Assembly (NCBI GenBank): GCA_017405465.1
Contig: JAFRAJ010000014.1
Coordinates: 1-55,925, forward strand
Direction of reading: 5' to 3'
Length of the DNA: 55,925 nucleotides
Source: Oscillospiraceae bacterium
Lineage (GTDB): Bacteria; Bacillota; Clostridia; Oscillospirales; Ruminococcaceae
Positions within the stretch are counted from its first letter, which is position 1, and the number at the start of each line of letters is the position of its first letter. The position numbers and the translations under genes were made by a program. Under the pieces are notes generated by a model that searched no databases, was not told the DNA's origin, and was given only the letters and a program-made list of their open reading frames with translations. This document shows positions 8,275 to 17,117 of this stretch, piece by piece.

Positions 8275-8997
8275 TCATAATGAAAAGCCTCCGTCGACAC
8301 AGAGTACCTGTCCTGTCACAAATGATGCTCTGCAGAAATAAACTACCGCTTCAGCAACATCTTCCGGAGTGCCTATCCTTTCAAGAGGCGTCTGTTCGGA
8401 AAGATCCTGCATCACTTCTTCTGAGAATACAGAGTTCATACGTGTGTTGATGACTCCGGGAGCGACACAGTTCACTGCTATTCCGGATGGACCGAGCTCT
8501 TTTGCCAGAGCTTTTGTCAGTCCTATCACTGCGGCTTTGGATGCAGAATATGCAGTCTCACACGAGCCTCCGGTGACTCCCCACATGGAGGATATATTGA
8601 CAATACGTCCGAATCCGTTCGGGATCATATGCTTTGCAGCTTCCCGGCATATCAGATATGTTCCGGAACTGTTTACGGAGAAGATCTCTTCCAGCTCGAG
8701 AAGTGACATGTCCTGTATCTGGGCAATATGCGAGACTCCGGAGCAGTTTACTGCAACAGCGAGTTCCCCGGCAGCTGAGACTTCATCCACGGCTGCGACG
8801 ACCTGCTCTTCATCAGTGACATCGCAGTGCACAGTCCAGGCATGATATCCTTTTGACCTCAAAGAGCTTACAAGATCTTCTGCGGCATCCATTCCGCTGT
8901 TATAACAGACAGCGACGTTATATCCTTCTGCACATAAAGATCTGCATATAGCAGAACCGATTCCGCCGCTTCCTCCGGTGACTATTGCTGTGCGCAT
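8275..8997 (-). CDS. Short-chain dehydrogenase/reductase, FabG-like
   Basis: The 240-residue classical SDR carries the nucleotide-binding motif TGGSGGIG, the NISSMWG segment with the catalytic serine region, and the YSASK catalytic pair, ending in the GGFSL tail usual for FabG-like enzymes. It is expected to be an NAD(P)-dependent oxidoreductase, possibly 3-oxoacyl-ACP reductase. It stands alone rather than in a fatty acid cluster, so its substrate is uncertain. GGAGGTCACGAT before the ATG at 8997 decides the start. The gene is divergent from the FdrA operon and shares a short intergenic region with it. Confidence 0.85.
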   Translation of the reverse strand: MRTAIVTGGSGGIGSAICRSLCAEGYNVAVCYNSGMDAAEDLVSSLRSKGYHAWTVHCDVTDEEQVVAAVDEVSAAGELAVAVNCSGVSHIAQIQDMSLLELEEIFSVNSSGTYLICREAAKHMIPNGFGRIVNISSMWGVTGGSCETAYSASKAAVIGLTKALAKELGPSGIAVNCVAPGVINTRMNSVFSEEVMQDLSEQTPLERIGTPEDVAEAVVYFCRASFVTGQVLCVDGGFSL

Positions 8998-9046
8998 ATC
9001 GTGACCTCCTGACAGAAAAGAAGAATACAGCACACGTCCCGCTCTT

Positions 9047-9075
9047 TTGCGGGGCTGAAATGATTATAGTATAAT
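9047..9075 (+). promoter_or_regulatory. Promoter of the FdrA/DUF1116/GH25 operon
   Basis: TTGCGG and TATAAT are separated by 17 bp, about 40 bp upstream of the FdrA-like start. A reverse TATAAT at 9068-9063 may serve the divergent SDR gene. Confidence 0.6.
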
Positions 9076-9115
9076 CTGCTTGCTTATAATAACACAGCAT
9101 GCAGGAAGTGAGAGG

Positions 9116-10651
9116 ATGTTCTTTACAAGGACCGTTCATAACTGTGTCGCAGATATCTCAGTCATGGAGGATATCTGTGACCGTTATCTCATGGACGGAA
9201 CAGTGGAGAATATCTTTCTTTGTCAGGCCTCTTCTGAAGCGGTTCAGGCTGCCGTAAGATATGGATTCAGTGATAGAGAACTTAAGGCGGCAGCAGCAGA
9301 TGACCTGCTAATCAGTGTTGACACCAGAGATCTGAGGACGGCAGAAAGCGTTCTTTCCCAGATAAGCAGTATGGCCAGCGCAGATACCGTTCTGGATCCT
9401 TTTTATACATTAAAAAACCCGGATATGGCTTTTGAATGTGATCCGGAGATAAACTGGGCCATGATCAGCCTCCCTCCCCACCTGGCATACAGAGCTGCTG
9501 TACAGTGTATGGAAAGAGGGGCCGGGGTGATCCTGACTCAGGGACTGCAGGCGGAGAAAGAAGCTGCTCTCAAGAAAACTGCGGTAAAACTCGGAGTGCC
9601 TCTTCTTGGAGGCGGAGTACAAGGCGCTGTGATAGCAGGAAGATCAGTCGGGATCTGTCCTGAATTTTCTGAAGGTAAAGTATCAGTTCTAGGTCAGTCA
9701 CTCATAGCGAACATGATGCTGGCTTTTCTTCTGGAAGAGAGGGGAATAGGCATACGCAGCCTTATATCATCCGGTCGCCGAGACTGCTTTGCTGAGGAAT
9801 CTGCAGCTGCGACGCTTATGTGTCTGGATGCTCTTGCAGCAGATGAAGGTACGGATTCCATATGTCTTGTACTTAAGTCCGGAGATCTGAATGTCATCGC
9901 TGACGTAGTCAGGAAGGCAAGGGAATGCGGTAAAAAACTCTTCCTTTATGAAGTTGGGATGCTCAGGAACATGGACTATGAAGGCAAGGAAGATGCCCCG
10001 GCCTCACTGGCAGCACTGGCAGATGATGTCGCTTCTTGGTACGGAACTGCAAGAGCTGAGGAAGACAGCCAGGATCTCGAGAATATCACTACTCTGCATC
10101 GGCTTAAGCTTTCTGCTTCGCAGAAATATCTCAGGGGATTCTTTATGTCAGAGACTATGTGCGGTGAAACAGCTTCCCTGATGATGCCGTTTCTCAAAAC
10201 GATATATTCCAACAGCCCGGTCAAATCGGTTCTGCTGAACAGCGATACCAGATTTCTGAAAGAGCACAGCGTGATAGACTGTGCACACAGCAGCTTCGCG
10301 CCTTCTGCAAGATCTGCGATGCTCTCCACTGTGAAGAGGAATCACCGTATGATCAGTGAAGCATATAACAGGACAGTAGCCGTTATCCTGGCAGACTGGT
10401 ACGGGGGACTGGGATGTACCGGAGAACAGCTGGAAGATCTGGCTGAGTGTATAAGAAAGAGCATACAGACCGCAGAAGACGACGGAAGACATATAGCAGT
10501 AGGTGTGATCATTACTTCGGGAGAAGGATCCCCGGTAAGCAGAAGAACTGCCGCGGAAACCTTGAGACAGGCAGGCGCAGACGTATTCTATTCGGCTGAC
10601 GAAGCAGCAGAATATGTAAGGATGATAATCGCAGATCAAGAGGAAAGCTAA
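9116..10651 (+). CDS. FdrA-like acyl-CoA synthetase superfamily protein
   Basis: The 511-residue protein resembles FdrA, a relative of the succinyl-CoA synthetase alpha subunit. Its position directly before a DUF1116 gene is characteristic: E. coli fdrA-ylbE have the same order. In E. coli this pair, with YlbF, has been linked to oxamate carbamoyltransferase in allantoin breakdown. GAGAGG lies directly against the ATG at 9116 with AGGAAG slightly further upstream; the alternative upstream start has no better site. The stop overlaps the next start (TAATG). No carbamate kinase or YlbF homologue is visible nearby, so activity on oxamate is unproven. The protein is somewhat shorter than the E. 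coli one. Confidence 0.72.
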   Translation: MFFTRTVHNCVADISVMEDICDRYLMDGTVENIFLCQASSEAVQAAVRYGFSDRELKAAAADDLLISVDTRDLRTAESVLSQISSMASADTVLDPFYTLKNPDMAFECDPEINWAMISLPPHLAYRAAVQCMERGAGVILTQGLQAEKEAALKKTAVKLGVPLLGGGVQGAVIAGRSVGICPEFSEGKVSVLGQSLIANMMLAFLLEERGIGIRSLISSGRRDCFAEESAAATLMCLDALAADEGTDSICLVLKSGDLNVIADVVRKARECGKKLFLYEVGMLRNMDYEGKEDAPASLAALADDVASWYGTARAEEDSQDLENITTLHRLKLSASQKYLRGFFMSETMCGETASLMMPFLKTIYSNSPVKSVLLNSDTRFLKEHSVIDCAHSSFAPSARSAMLSTVKRNHRMISEAYNRTVAVILADWYGGLGCTGEQLEDLAECIRKSIQTAEDDGRHIAVGVIITSGEGSPVSRRTAAETLRQAGADVFYSADEAAEYVRMIIADQEES

Positions 10652-11955
10652 TGGATCTATTCAGCTCTGAGATAAGAACAGTCGGGATATCGGCAGGAGG
10701 GCATCTTTCGGGCGATGTCACAGTAAGTTATGTGGCGGAAGCAGAAGGGGATCCTACTGTACAGGCTTATCTGGATCTCTGGAACAGTTCGATGAGAAAA
10801 GAGACCGAGTCAAGAAACAGGGCTGCCGCACTCGTGATGATGTCTTCGAGACCTGTGCTTGCTGATATCAGGACAGCATCCGGATGCGTTCCCGGGATGA
10901 AAGAACACATGCTTCTTCACAGCGGTCCTCCGGGACAGTACGTGAGCTTCGGAGAAACGCTGAAGAAAGCCCTGACCGCAGCAGTTCTTTACGAAGGCTG
11001 GACAAGATCAGAAACTGAAGCGCACAGGATGCTGGAGAACGGAGAGATAGAACTGGACAGTGCAGACTGTCACAATTCTTCAGCTGTAAGATGCGGAGTC
11101 ATCAGCCCTTCCATGCCGGTGCTCTGCGTGACAGACAGAAATGCAGGAACATATGTATATGCGCCTGCGGTAAGGTTCTTTGGAGACAAAGGTACAGGCA
11201 GACCGGCGGCTGCAGCCGCAAGTGATGCGGCAAGATGCGCAGATATACTGGTCCCGGCTTTGAAAGATACTCTTCTTGAAAACGGATTCATCGATATATT
11301 CAGTCTGGCAAGGGAGGGACTCAGGGCAGGAGACGACTGCTGCCTGAGGACAGATTACAGCGGATCTCTGCTGAAGGACGCCGTCATGGGCTCAATGGCT
11401 GATAACGGAAGACAGATAAAGCCGGAACTCTTCAGGTATCTGGGGGACGGTACCTTGTTCCTGGAACTGTTCACTGCTGCGGTAAAGGCTATGCTGTCAT
11501 CTGCACGTAATGACGACGGATGCTCATTTATCACATCGTTTTGCTGCAGCGGAAACACAGCTGGGATAAGGATTGCAGGAAAGAGCGACATCTGGTTTAC
11601 GGTCGATCTAGGTAAGGACACCGGATGCGGTGACGAGGCTGTATGCCAGCTGGCCGGAGCGGGAGCTCCAGCATTGTGCTGCGCTCCTTCTCTGCTGGAG
11701 AGAATGGGATTAGGTCTTTTCGATTCTCTCAGAATGATGTATGATTCTTACGAGTCAACAGACATGTATATCGAAGGACTGGGGATACCGCTTTCAGGAC
11801 AGCCAGGAAGTCCTTTATCGATAGATTTCATTAAAATGTGCAGGACATCCTGTCCTCTCAGAATGGCGTATACGGATGCAGAGACACCCGCAGTGGCAGA
11901 TCTTGGGATGTCCATGATCACCGCAGCACTCAAGTCCTTTGTATCAGAAAGGTAA
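10651..11955 (+). CDS. DUF1116 (YlbE/YahG-like) family protein
   Basis: The 434-residue protein shows DUF1116 hallmarks in order: ADIRTASGCVPGM, LLHSGPPGQY, YEGWTRSETEA followed by ENGEIELDSADCHN, then CGVISPSMPVL. The family works with FdrA-like proteins, in E. coli as part of the oxamate carbamoyltransferase system. Its start overlaps the FdrA-like stop by one base (TAATG) with GAGGAA upstream, so the two are coupled. The sequence is a divergent member: for example, the usual His-rich CHHHxAVGPM-type region reads CHNSSAVRCG. Function is inferred from family and gene pairing only. Confidence 0.72.
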   Translation: MDLFSSEIRTVGISAGGHLSGDVTVSYVAEAEGDPTVQAYLDLWNSSMRKETESRNRAAALVMMSSRPVLADIRTASGCVPGMKEHMLLHSGPPGQYVSFGETLKKALTAAVLYEGWTRSETEAHRMLENGEIELDSADCHNSSAVRCGVISPSMPVLCVTDRNAGTYVYAPAVRFFGDKGTGRPAAAAASDAARCADILVPALKDTLLENGFIDIFSLAREGLRAGDDCCLRTDYSGSLLKDAVMGSMADNGRQIKPELFRYLGDGTLFLELFTAAVKAMLSSARNDDGCSFITSFCCSGNTAGIRIAGKSDIWFTVDLGKDTGCGDEAVCQLAGAGAPALCCAPSLLERMGLGLFDSLRMMYDSYESTDMYIEGLGIPLSGQPGSPLSIDFIKMCRTSCPLRMAYTDAETPAVADLGMSMITAALKSFVSER

Positions 11956-11958
11956 GAG

Positions 11959-13728
11959 TTGAAAGATTTCTTCAAAAAGGTATATGAAGCCGCGATGTCG
12001 TTCATCAATGCGAAAGGGACGAGGAAAGTCGTCTCATCCGCAGCTGGTGTCGTCGTCATAATCTCGCTTGTACTGACTGCGCTGCTGTTCTCTTCCTCCG
12101 CCTCTGCGATGGAGGAAGCTGCACGTCTGGAGAGGACCGGAGGTGACGCGGTCAAGAACTACATCTCTGTTCCGAACATGATAAGGCTCGCATATGAGGA
12201 GCCGGTATATATTCAGCTGCATCTTGAAGCGTCTGCAACTTCAGAAGAAATAGAGATACTGATGCTTGACGAAGAAGAGAAGCTCTCTACCGGAATGCCT
12301 TTTGCACTGGAGATAACCGATCCTGACGGGAATATGAAAAAATACCTCGATGAAGACTGTGACGGCAAGATAACGGTCAGAGGAGTGAAGACCGGCAAAT
12401 ACACCGTTTCATTTGTTCCATGCAAGGGCTATGAAGTAAAGAAAGATATAGAAGTCACCGTTGAACCTCCTGTAGAAAGAAAGAAGATCGATGTCAGCGA
12501 CAAGATCATCGACTCCGGATCTGCAGATACAAAGCAGGAGGATAACCAGTACGGAAGACCCGTGAGACCTGAGACCAATATAACTCCCGCAGTAAGACCG
12601 GGCGACACGGTGATATATGTGGAGTCTTCCAAGGAACTTGTAAGGACTGACCGTATAGAGACCCAGGTAACGGACGGCAGCGGAAATCCTCTGTACACAT
12701 CTGTGCCCGCGCTGTCTGCAGCGGATGAGAGCGGAAACAAATACCTGATACTGAACGACGGTTCCGATACAGTATCGGAAGTCAAAGCGACTGTCAATGA
12801 CGACGGGACGCTCGCATCGGCGCAGAAATACGTGAGCAGTACCGCTGAAGACGGAACTGAAACAGGAGAATGGGTCTCATGTTTCGGAGAAGTCATCGGA
12901 GCAGGCGGATATCCTGCATGCTCATCCGGTGATACATATGTATATAAGTTCTCCTCTGTTACGCCGGTGATAAGCGTCACTGAGATCGATGTATACGAAT
13001 ACCGCGGATGGCAGGAGATCAATGGAAACACCTATTACTATGATGTCAACGGTGTGCCGGTGACAGGATCCCAGATAATCAACGGAGAATCTTATTACTT
13101 CAACGATGAAGGAGTCAGAAGCTCCACGCAGGGAATAGACGTCTCCACATGGAACGGCAATATAGACTGGAATAAAGTCAAGGCTTCCGGGATAGACTAT
13201 GTCATCATACGAGTAGGATTCAGAGGCTATTCTGCCGGATCGATGTATTCCGACAATATGTTCGAGAAGAACTTCACCGGAGCCAAAGCGGCAGGACTCA
13301 AGGTAGGAATCTATTTCTTCACCCAGGCTATCAATGAGAGAGAAGCAGTAGAAGAGGCATCTATGTGTCTAGAACTCCTCAAGGGACGGAGCCTCAACTA
13401 TCCTGTGTTCATAGACATGGAGGACGCGGGATCAAGTGAAGCGAGAACTAACAACCTTTCGAATTCTATGAGAACGACGATCATCAACGCTTTCTGCGAT
13501 ACGATCCGTTCCGGAGGATACAGAGCAGGGCTCTACGCCAACAAGTATTATCTGACCAATAAGATATATGTATCCCAACTCTCATCTTCTACAAGAATAT
13601 GGATAGCGCATTATACCTCTGAGCCGCATCCGGAATATCAGACCAAGTACGACATGTGGCAGTACTCATCAACAGGAAGCGTACCGGGGATCTCAGGAAA
13701 CGTGGACCTTGATATAAGCTATATGTAA
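11959..13728 (+). CDS. Membrane-anchored GH25 muramidase with cell-wall-binding repeats
   Basis: The 589-residue protein has an N-terminal membrane segment (about residues 24-48) and a roughly 300-residue extracellular region rich in beta structure. Two choline-binding-type repeats follow (GWQEINGNTYYY and SQIINGESYYF), then a C-terminal GH25 domain beginning QGIDVSTWNGNIDW. The acidic residues of YPVFIDMEDAG are expected to act in cleaving the MurNAc-GlcNAc bond of peptidoglycan. It starts with TTG three bases after the DUF1116 stop, with AAAGG as ribosome-binding site, so it is cotranscribed with the metabolic pair. That link is unexplained. Confidence 0.85.
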   Translation: MKDFFKKVYEAAMSFINAKGTRKVVSSAAGVVVIISLVLTALLFSSSASAMEEAARLERTGGDAVKNYISVPNMIRLAYEEPVYIQLHLEASATSEEIEILMLDEEEKLSTGMPFALEITDPDGNMKKYLDEDCDGKITVRGVKTGKYTVSFVPCKGYEVKKDIEVTVEPPVERKKIDVSDKIIDSGSADTKQEDNQYGRPVRPETNITPAVRPGDTVIYVESSKELVRTDRIETQVTDGSGNPLYTSVPALSAADESGNKYLILNDGSDTVSEVKATVNDDGTLASAQKYVSSTAEDGTETGEWVSCFGEVIGAGGYPACSSGDTYVYKFSSVTPVISVTEIDVYEYRGWQEINGNTYYYDVNGVPVTGSQIINGESYYFNDEGVRSSTQGIDVSTWNGNIDWNKVKASGIDYVIIRVGFRGYSAGSMYSDNMFEKNFTGAKAAGLKVGIYFFTQAINEREAVEEASMCLELLKGRSLNYPVFIDMEDAGSSEARTNNLSNSMRTTIINAFCDTIRSGGYRAGLYANKYYLTNKIYVSQLSSSTRIWIAHYTSEPHPEYQTKYDMWQYSSTGSVPGISGNVDLDISYM

Positions 13729-13742
13729 AAAATAAAAATGAA

Positions 13743-13787
13743 ACAGATAGCGCCGGGCTCGTGCCCGGCGCTATCTGTCTTTTCTGA
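13743..13787. terminator. Strong bidirectional terminator
   Basis: A perfect 16-bp stem (13743-13758 with 13763-13778, loop TCGT) with A-rich sequence before and T-rich sequence after separates the convergent GH25 and DUF1295 genes. Confidence 0.9.
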
Positions 13788-13790
13788 GGC

Positions 13791-14582
13791 TTATTTCTTT
13801 TTATTAAGTGAGTAGACGGGAATGAACGGGAAGATTATAGGAGTTTTCTTTATATACTTCTGATACTCGGGCATCTCGCCGTATCTTCCGTCCTGCCTCT
13901 TCTCAAGCCTCTGGGCTCCGTTGAGCATGATGAAGACGATGGTGACATAGCATACACATGCGATCACCCACTCCCATACACCCTGTAAAGCAGTAAGGCC
14001 GCCAACGAAAACGCCTGTCCAGGTCAGGATCTCGCCAAGATAGTTGGGGCAGCGCACCATTTTGTACAGCCCCTTTGTGGCGACCATGTTGGGGTTCTCA
14101 GCTTTCTGTGCGGATTTCTGCTTGTCGGCAAACGCCTCCATGATCACTCCGCATGCAGAGATAACGACGCCGATCCAGGGAAGAACATCACCGTAAGTTC
14201 CGTGCCAGTTGCGGAAGAAGATAGGAGACATCTCTCCGTCATAGAGGAACGCGGAATATGCCCACATGAAAATGCTGACGAAGATGGGCATCTTCTTGTC
14301 GTTTCCGGTCTGGGCATCCAGAGTCTTTTTATAAGCGGCATTCTTTGTCTCACGCAGATACAGGAACAGTCCGAGACGCAGTCCGTAAATGAAAAGAACG
14401 GCACACTGAAGGACCAGAAGGAGATTGAGTCTTCCGTTGACTGCAGCAAGTACCAGGATCGCTAAGCTTCCGCAGGAGACTGCAAAGCCATATCCGATGG
14501 ATATGAACCAGATGAAATGCTTGAAGCCCATGGAACAGCCGACAGCGCAGATAGCCGCGATGATCAAAAATTCAGTCCACAT
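13791..14582 (-). CDS. DUF1295 membrane protein, steroid reductase/ICMT-like
   Basis: This 263-residue polytopic protein belongs to the DUF1295 family, related to 3-oxo-5-alpha-steroid 4-dehydrogenase and isoprenylcysteine methyltransferase folds. The characteristic C-terminal motif GLYKMVRCPNYLGEILTW is followed by hydrophobic helices and a YQKYIKKTPIIFPFI tail. The cytoplasmic loop of that motif is expected to bind NAD(P)H or another nucleotide cofactor. It follows the NAD(P)-binding protein gene by 14 bases, so the two form an operon. The substrate is unknown; a lipid or isoprenoid double bond is plausible. Confidence 0.8.
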   Translation of the reverse strand: MWTEFLIIAAICAVGCSMGFKHFIWFISIGYGFAVSCGSLAILVLAAVNGRLNLLLVLQCAVLFIYGLRLGLFLYLRETKNAAYKKTLDAQTGNDKKMPIFVSIFMWAYSAFLYDGEMSPIFFRNWHGTYGDVLPWIGVVISACGVIMEAFADKQKSAQKAENPNMVATKGLYKMVRCPNYLGEILTWTGVFVGGLTALQGVWEWVIACVCYVTIVFIMLNGAQRLEKRQDGRYGEMPEYQKYIKKTPIIFPFIPVYSLNKKK

Positions 14583-14596
14583 GGTATTATCCTTTC

Positions 14597-15460
14597 TTAT
14601 TTAGCGTTCTTGAAATAAGCGGTTATGTATTCTTTGAAGCTGTGGTCTCCGGTAACATCTTTTCCTACAAGATCATGGGACAGAGTCCACTGAGAGAACA
14701 GGATGATATCGTGCTTGCCTTCCTTCTTGATCTTGGGAAGATTGGCGAGCAGGCCGAACATCCAGTAAGGATAGTACTTGATCTTGACAGGTTTGCCGGC
14801 TGCGTCAAAGCATAGCTTTGCCATTTCTTCGTAGGTGTATGTCTCCTTACCGCCTACTTCATAAAGTGCATTGGTGTCACACATGTGCTCGACGATGAAC
14901 TTCGCGAAATCAGGACAGTCAACAACGTTTGCCTTTACGCCGCCGTATCCTTTGAGAAGCTGCATTGCACCTGCATCAACATAAGGCTTGAAGACCTTGG
15001 CGATGTCATAGAAGTATCCTGTGGGGCGGTAGATCACATATTCCACTCCGGATTTCTTGAGCTCATCCTCCATCAGCTTTTTGGCGTGGAGCATCGGGAC
15101 TTTTTCAGCGCCGGGCTCATCGCATGCGATGACGGAGATGTAATTGAATCTCTTGACTCCGGCCGCCTTTGCCTCATTGAGAAGGTTGAGATTTCCCTTG
15201 AGGTCGATGTCATAGGACGTGAACTTTGTGGAAGAGGTCGTAAGGCCCATCGTGGTGATGACTACATCAGCTCCGTCGCAAAGGCCTTTAAGGGTAGCAG
15301 GATCAGTTGCGTCTATAGCGACGAATGTATACTTTCCGGCGCAGCCCTCCAGTTCTCTCTCCTTAAGGTCAGCGGCAACGATCTCGTGACCAGCCTTGAC
15401 CAGTTCTTTCAGGATCTCGGCACCAAGGTTTCCGAAGGCACCGGCAAGAACTACTTTCAT
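14597..15460 (-). CDS. NAD(P)-binding (atypical SDR, NmrA/YwnB-like) protein
   Basis: The 287-residue protein opens with MKVVLAGAFGNLGAEIL, a Rossmann GxxGxxG motif, and continues with features of atypical extended SDRs that act as NAD(P)-dependent epimerases, reductases or redox sensors. The ATG at 15460 is chosen because GGAGG lies seven bases upstream and the conserved strand starts there; the open frame extends 19 codons further without support. It is the first gene of a unit with the DUF1295 membrane protein. A palindrome directly downstream of its -10 box suggests dedicated repression. Confidence 0.82.
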   Translation of the reverse strand: MKVVLAGAFGNLGAEILKELVKAGHEIVAADLKERELEGCAGKYTFVAIDATDPATLKGLCDGADVVITTMGLTTSSTKFTSYDIDLKGNLNLLNEAKAAGVKRFNYISVIACDEPGAEKVPMLHAKKLMEDELKKSGVEYVIYRPTGYFYDIAKVFKPYVDAGAMQLLKGYGGVKANVVDCPDFAKFIVEHMCDTNALYEVGGKETYTYEEMAKLCFDAAGKPVKIKYYPYWMFGLLANLPKIKKEGKHDIILFSQWTLSHDLVGKDVTGDHSFKEYITAYFKNAK

Positions 15461-15508
15461 GTTGAATCCTCCAGTAATTATATTTGTGTGTCTGAAACAT
15501 ACATAATC

Positions 15509-15526
15509 AAGGTACACAGTTACCTT
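15509..15526. promoter_or_regulatory. Palindromic operator AAGGTA-N6-TACCTT
   Basis: A perfect inverted repeat abuts the minus-strand -10 box at 15527-15532, within the expected transcript start of the SDR/DUF1295 operon. A bound dimeric repressor would block RNA polymerase there. The regulator is not in this window as far as I can tell. Confidence 0.5.
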
Positions 15527-15554
15527 ATTATAACAAGTCTGTCTGTTTTGTCAC
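15527..15554 (-). promoter_or_regulatory. Promoter of NAD(P)-binding/DUF1295 operon
   Basis: On the minus strand GTGACA is followed after 16 bp by TATAAT with an extended -10 TGT. Confidence 0.55.
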
Positions 15555-15596
15555 GGATGTAGACGTTTTTCGGCAAAATGTAAAGAAAAGCCGTGA

Positions 15597-15625
15597 TTGC
15601 ATTGTGCACAATTTAATACTATAAT
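15597..15625 (+). promoter_or_regulatory. Promoter of the amino acid ABC transporter operon
   Basis: TTGCAT and TATAAT are separated by 17 bp and lie about 40 bp upstream of the permease start. The short leader leaves no room for a riboswitch. Confidence 0.65.
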
Positions 15626-15666
15626 TATTCTGCTGTAATACCGCATTTCTTTATCGGAGCAAAGAT

Positions 15667-16344
15667 ATGAACCTCAGATTATGGACCATACTGCTTGAAT
15701 CATTCCCGAAGATACTGCTGCAGGGAATCAAGGTCACACTGCCGCTGACGGCGGTGTCGTTCCTTTTCGCGTTGATCATCAGCGTTATCGTCGCAATGAT
15801 CCAGTATGCCAACATTCCTGTCCTGAAGAAGATATGCAGGTTCTATATCTGGCTCATCAGGGGAACCCCGCTGCTGGTCCAGCTGTATGTTGTCTTCTAC
15901 GGACTGCCGTCTGTAGGCATAGTTCTGGATGCATGGCCTTCCGCAGTATTCGTGCTCGCTTTCAATGAAGGTGCATACATGGCAGAGACCGTCCGCGGCG
16001 CACTTGAGAGCATCCCTGTGGGACAGGTGGAAGCCGGACAGTGTGTGGGCCTCAGCTATATGCAGATAATGTGGTATATAGTGCTGCCTCAGGCGTTCAA
16101 AGTGGCGTTCCCGTCTCTGTCTAACTCATTGATAGGACTTCTGAAGGAAACGAGCCTTGCGACAACGATAACTATTACGGAGATGATCCGCCAGGCGCAG
16201 ATAATAAACGCCAGATATTATGAGACGCTCGGGCTCTACTGCGAAGTTGCATTGATCTATCTGCTCTTCTGTACGGTCCTGACCTGGCTGCAGAATGTCA
16301 TTGAGAAGAGGATGAATGCAGTGGGAGGGCGGAACGATGATTGA
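15667..16344 (+). CDS. Polar amino acid ABC transporter permease
   Basis: This 225-residue HisM/GlnP-family inner membrane permease has about five membrane helices, RGTPLLVQLYVVFYGLP in the second third, and the EAA loop EAGQCVGLSYMQIMWYIVLPQA that contacts the ATPase. A CGGAG ribosome-binding site precedes the ATG at 15667. Its stop overlaps the ATPase start by eight bases. With the following two genes it forms a complete importer with a single permease type that likely dimerises. The substrate class is polar amino acids; cystine is suggested by the binding protein. Confidence 0.9.
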   Translation: MNLRLWTILLESFPKILLQGIKVTLPLTAVSFLFALIISVIVAMIQYANIPVLKKICRFYIWLIRGTPLLVQLYVVFYGLPSVGIVLDAWPSAVFVLAFNEGAYMAETVRGALESIPVGQVEAGQCVGLSYMQIMWYIVLPQAFKVAFPSLSNSLIGLLKETSLATTITITEMIRQAQIINARYYETLGLYCEVALIYLLFCTVLTWLQNVIEKRMNAVGGRNDD

Positions 16345-17104
16345 TGTAAAGGGACTGCGGAAATCTTTCGGAGACAATGAGGTCCTCAAAGGAGTCGATC
16401 TTTCCGTCGAGAAAGGTGACGTCATCGTGATACTCGGGCCTTCCGGATCGGGCAAGACCACTATCCTGCGCTGCATCAATTTCCTGGAGAAAGCCTCGGA
16501 AGGAACGATGACGTTTGACGGTGAGACTTTTGATCTGAGTTCCATCAGCCGCAAGGATATACACAGGCTGCGCATGAAGACAGCTTTCGTGTTCCAGAAC
16601 TACAATCTCTTTGCGAACATGACAGTGCTGAAAAACGTTGAGATCGGACTCACTGCTGCGAGAGGGATCGCGAAAGCGGACGCAGAGGCGACAGCACTCA
16701 GAATGCTGGAAAGAGTAGGACTTCAGGATAAGAAGGATGCTTATCCGTCGCAGCTTTCAGGAGGACAGCAGCAGAGAGTCGCAATTGCAAGAGCTCTTGC
16801 AAGCAATCCGGAAGTCATATATTTTGATGAGCCCACATCAGCGCTGGACCCGGAGCTCATAGGTGAGGTGCTTGCCGTTATGAGAGATCTTGCAGCAGAC
16901 GGGATGACCATGGTGGTCGTCACTCACGAGATGAACTTTGCGAGAAATATCTCGAATAAGGTGCTGTTCCTTGAAGACGGAGTAGTAGTGGAATCCGGAG
17001 ACACGAAGGAGTTCTTTGAGAATCCGAAGACTGAAAGGGCCAGAGCTTTCGTCCGGATGATAACGACAGACAGGACTCTGGCTGATAATGAGGAAAATAA
17101 ATAA
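16337..17104 (+). CDS. Polar amino acid ABC transporter ATP-binding protein
   Basis: The 255-residue ATPase has Walker A GPSGSGKTT, the signature LSGGQQQR, Walker B VIYFDEPTSALDPE and the switch histidine in VVVTHEMNFA. It energises uptake through the permease encoded just upstream. The start at 16337 is supported by GGGAGGGCGG directly upstream, whereas the open frame allows a start 21 bases earlier. It belongs to the GlnQ/HisP subfamily. Confidence 0.92.
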   Translation: MIDVKGLRKSFGDNEVLKGVDLSVEKGDVIVILGPSGSGKTTILRCINFLEKASEGTMTFDGETFDLSSISRKDIHRLRMKTAFVFQNYNLFANMTVLKNVEIGLTAARGIAKADAEATALRMLERVGLQDKKDAYPSQLSGGQQQRVAIARALASNPEVIYFDEPTSALDPELIGEVLAVMRDLAADGMTMVVVTHEMNFARNISNKVLFLEDGVVVESGDTKEFFENPKTERARAFVRMITTDRTLADNEENK

Positions 17105-17117
17105 GAAGGAGATAAAA

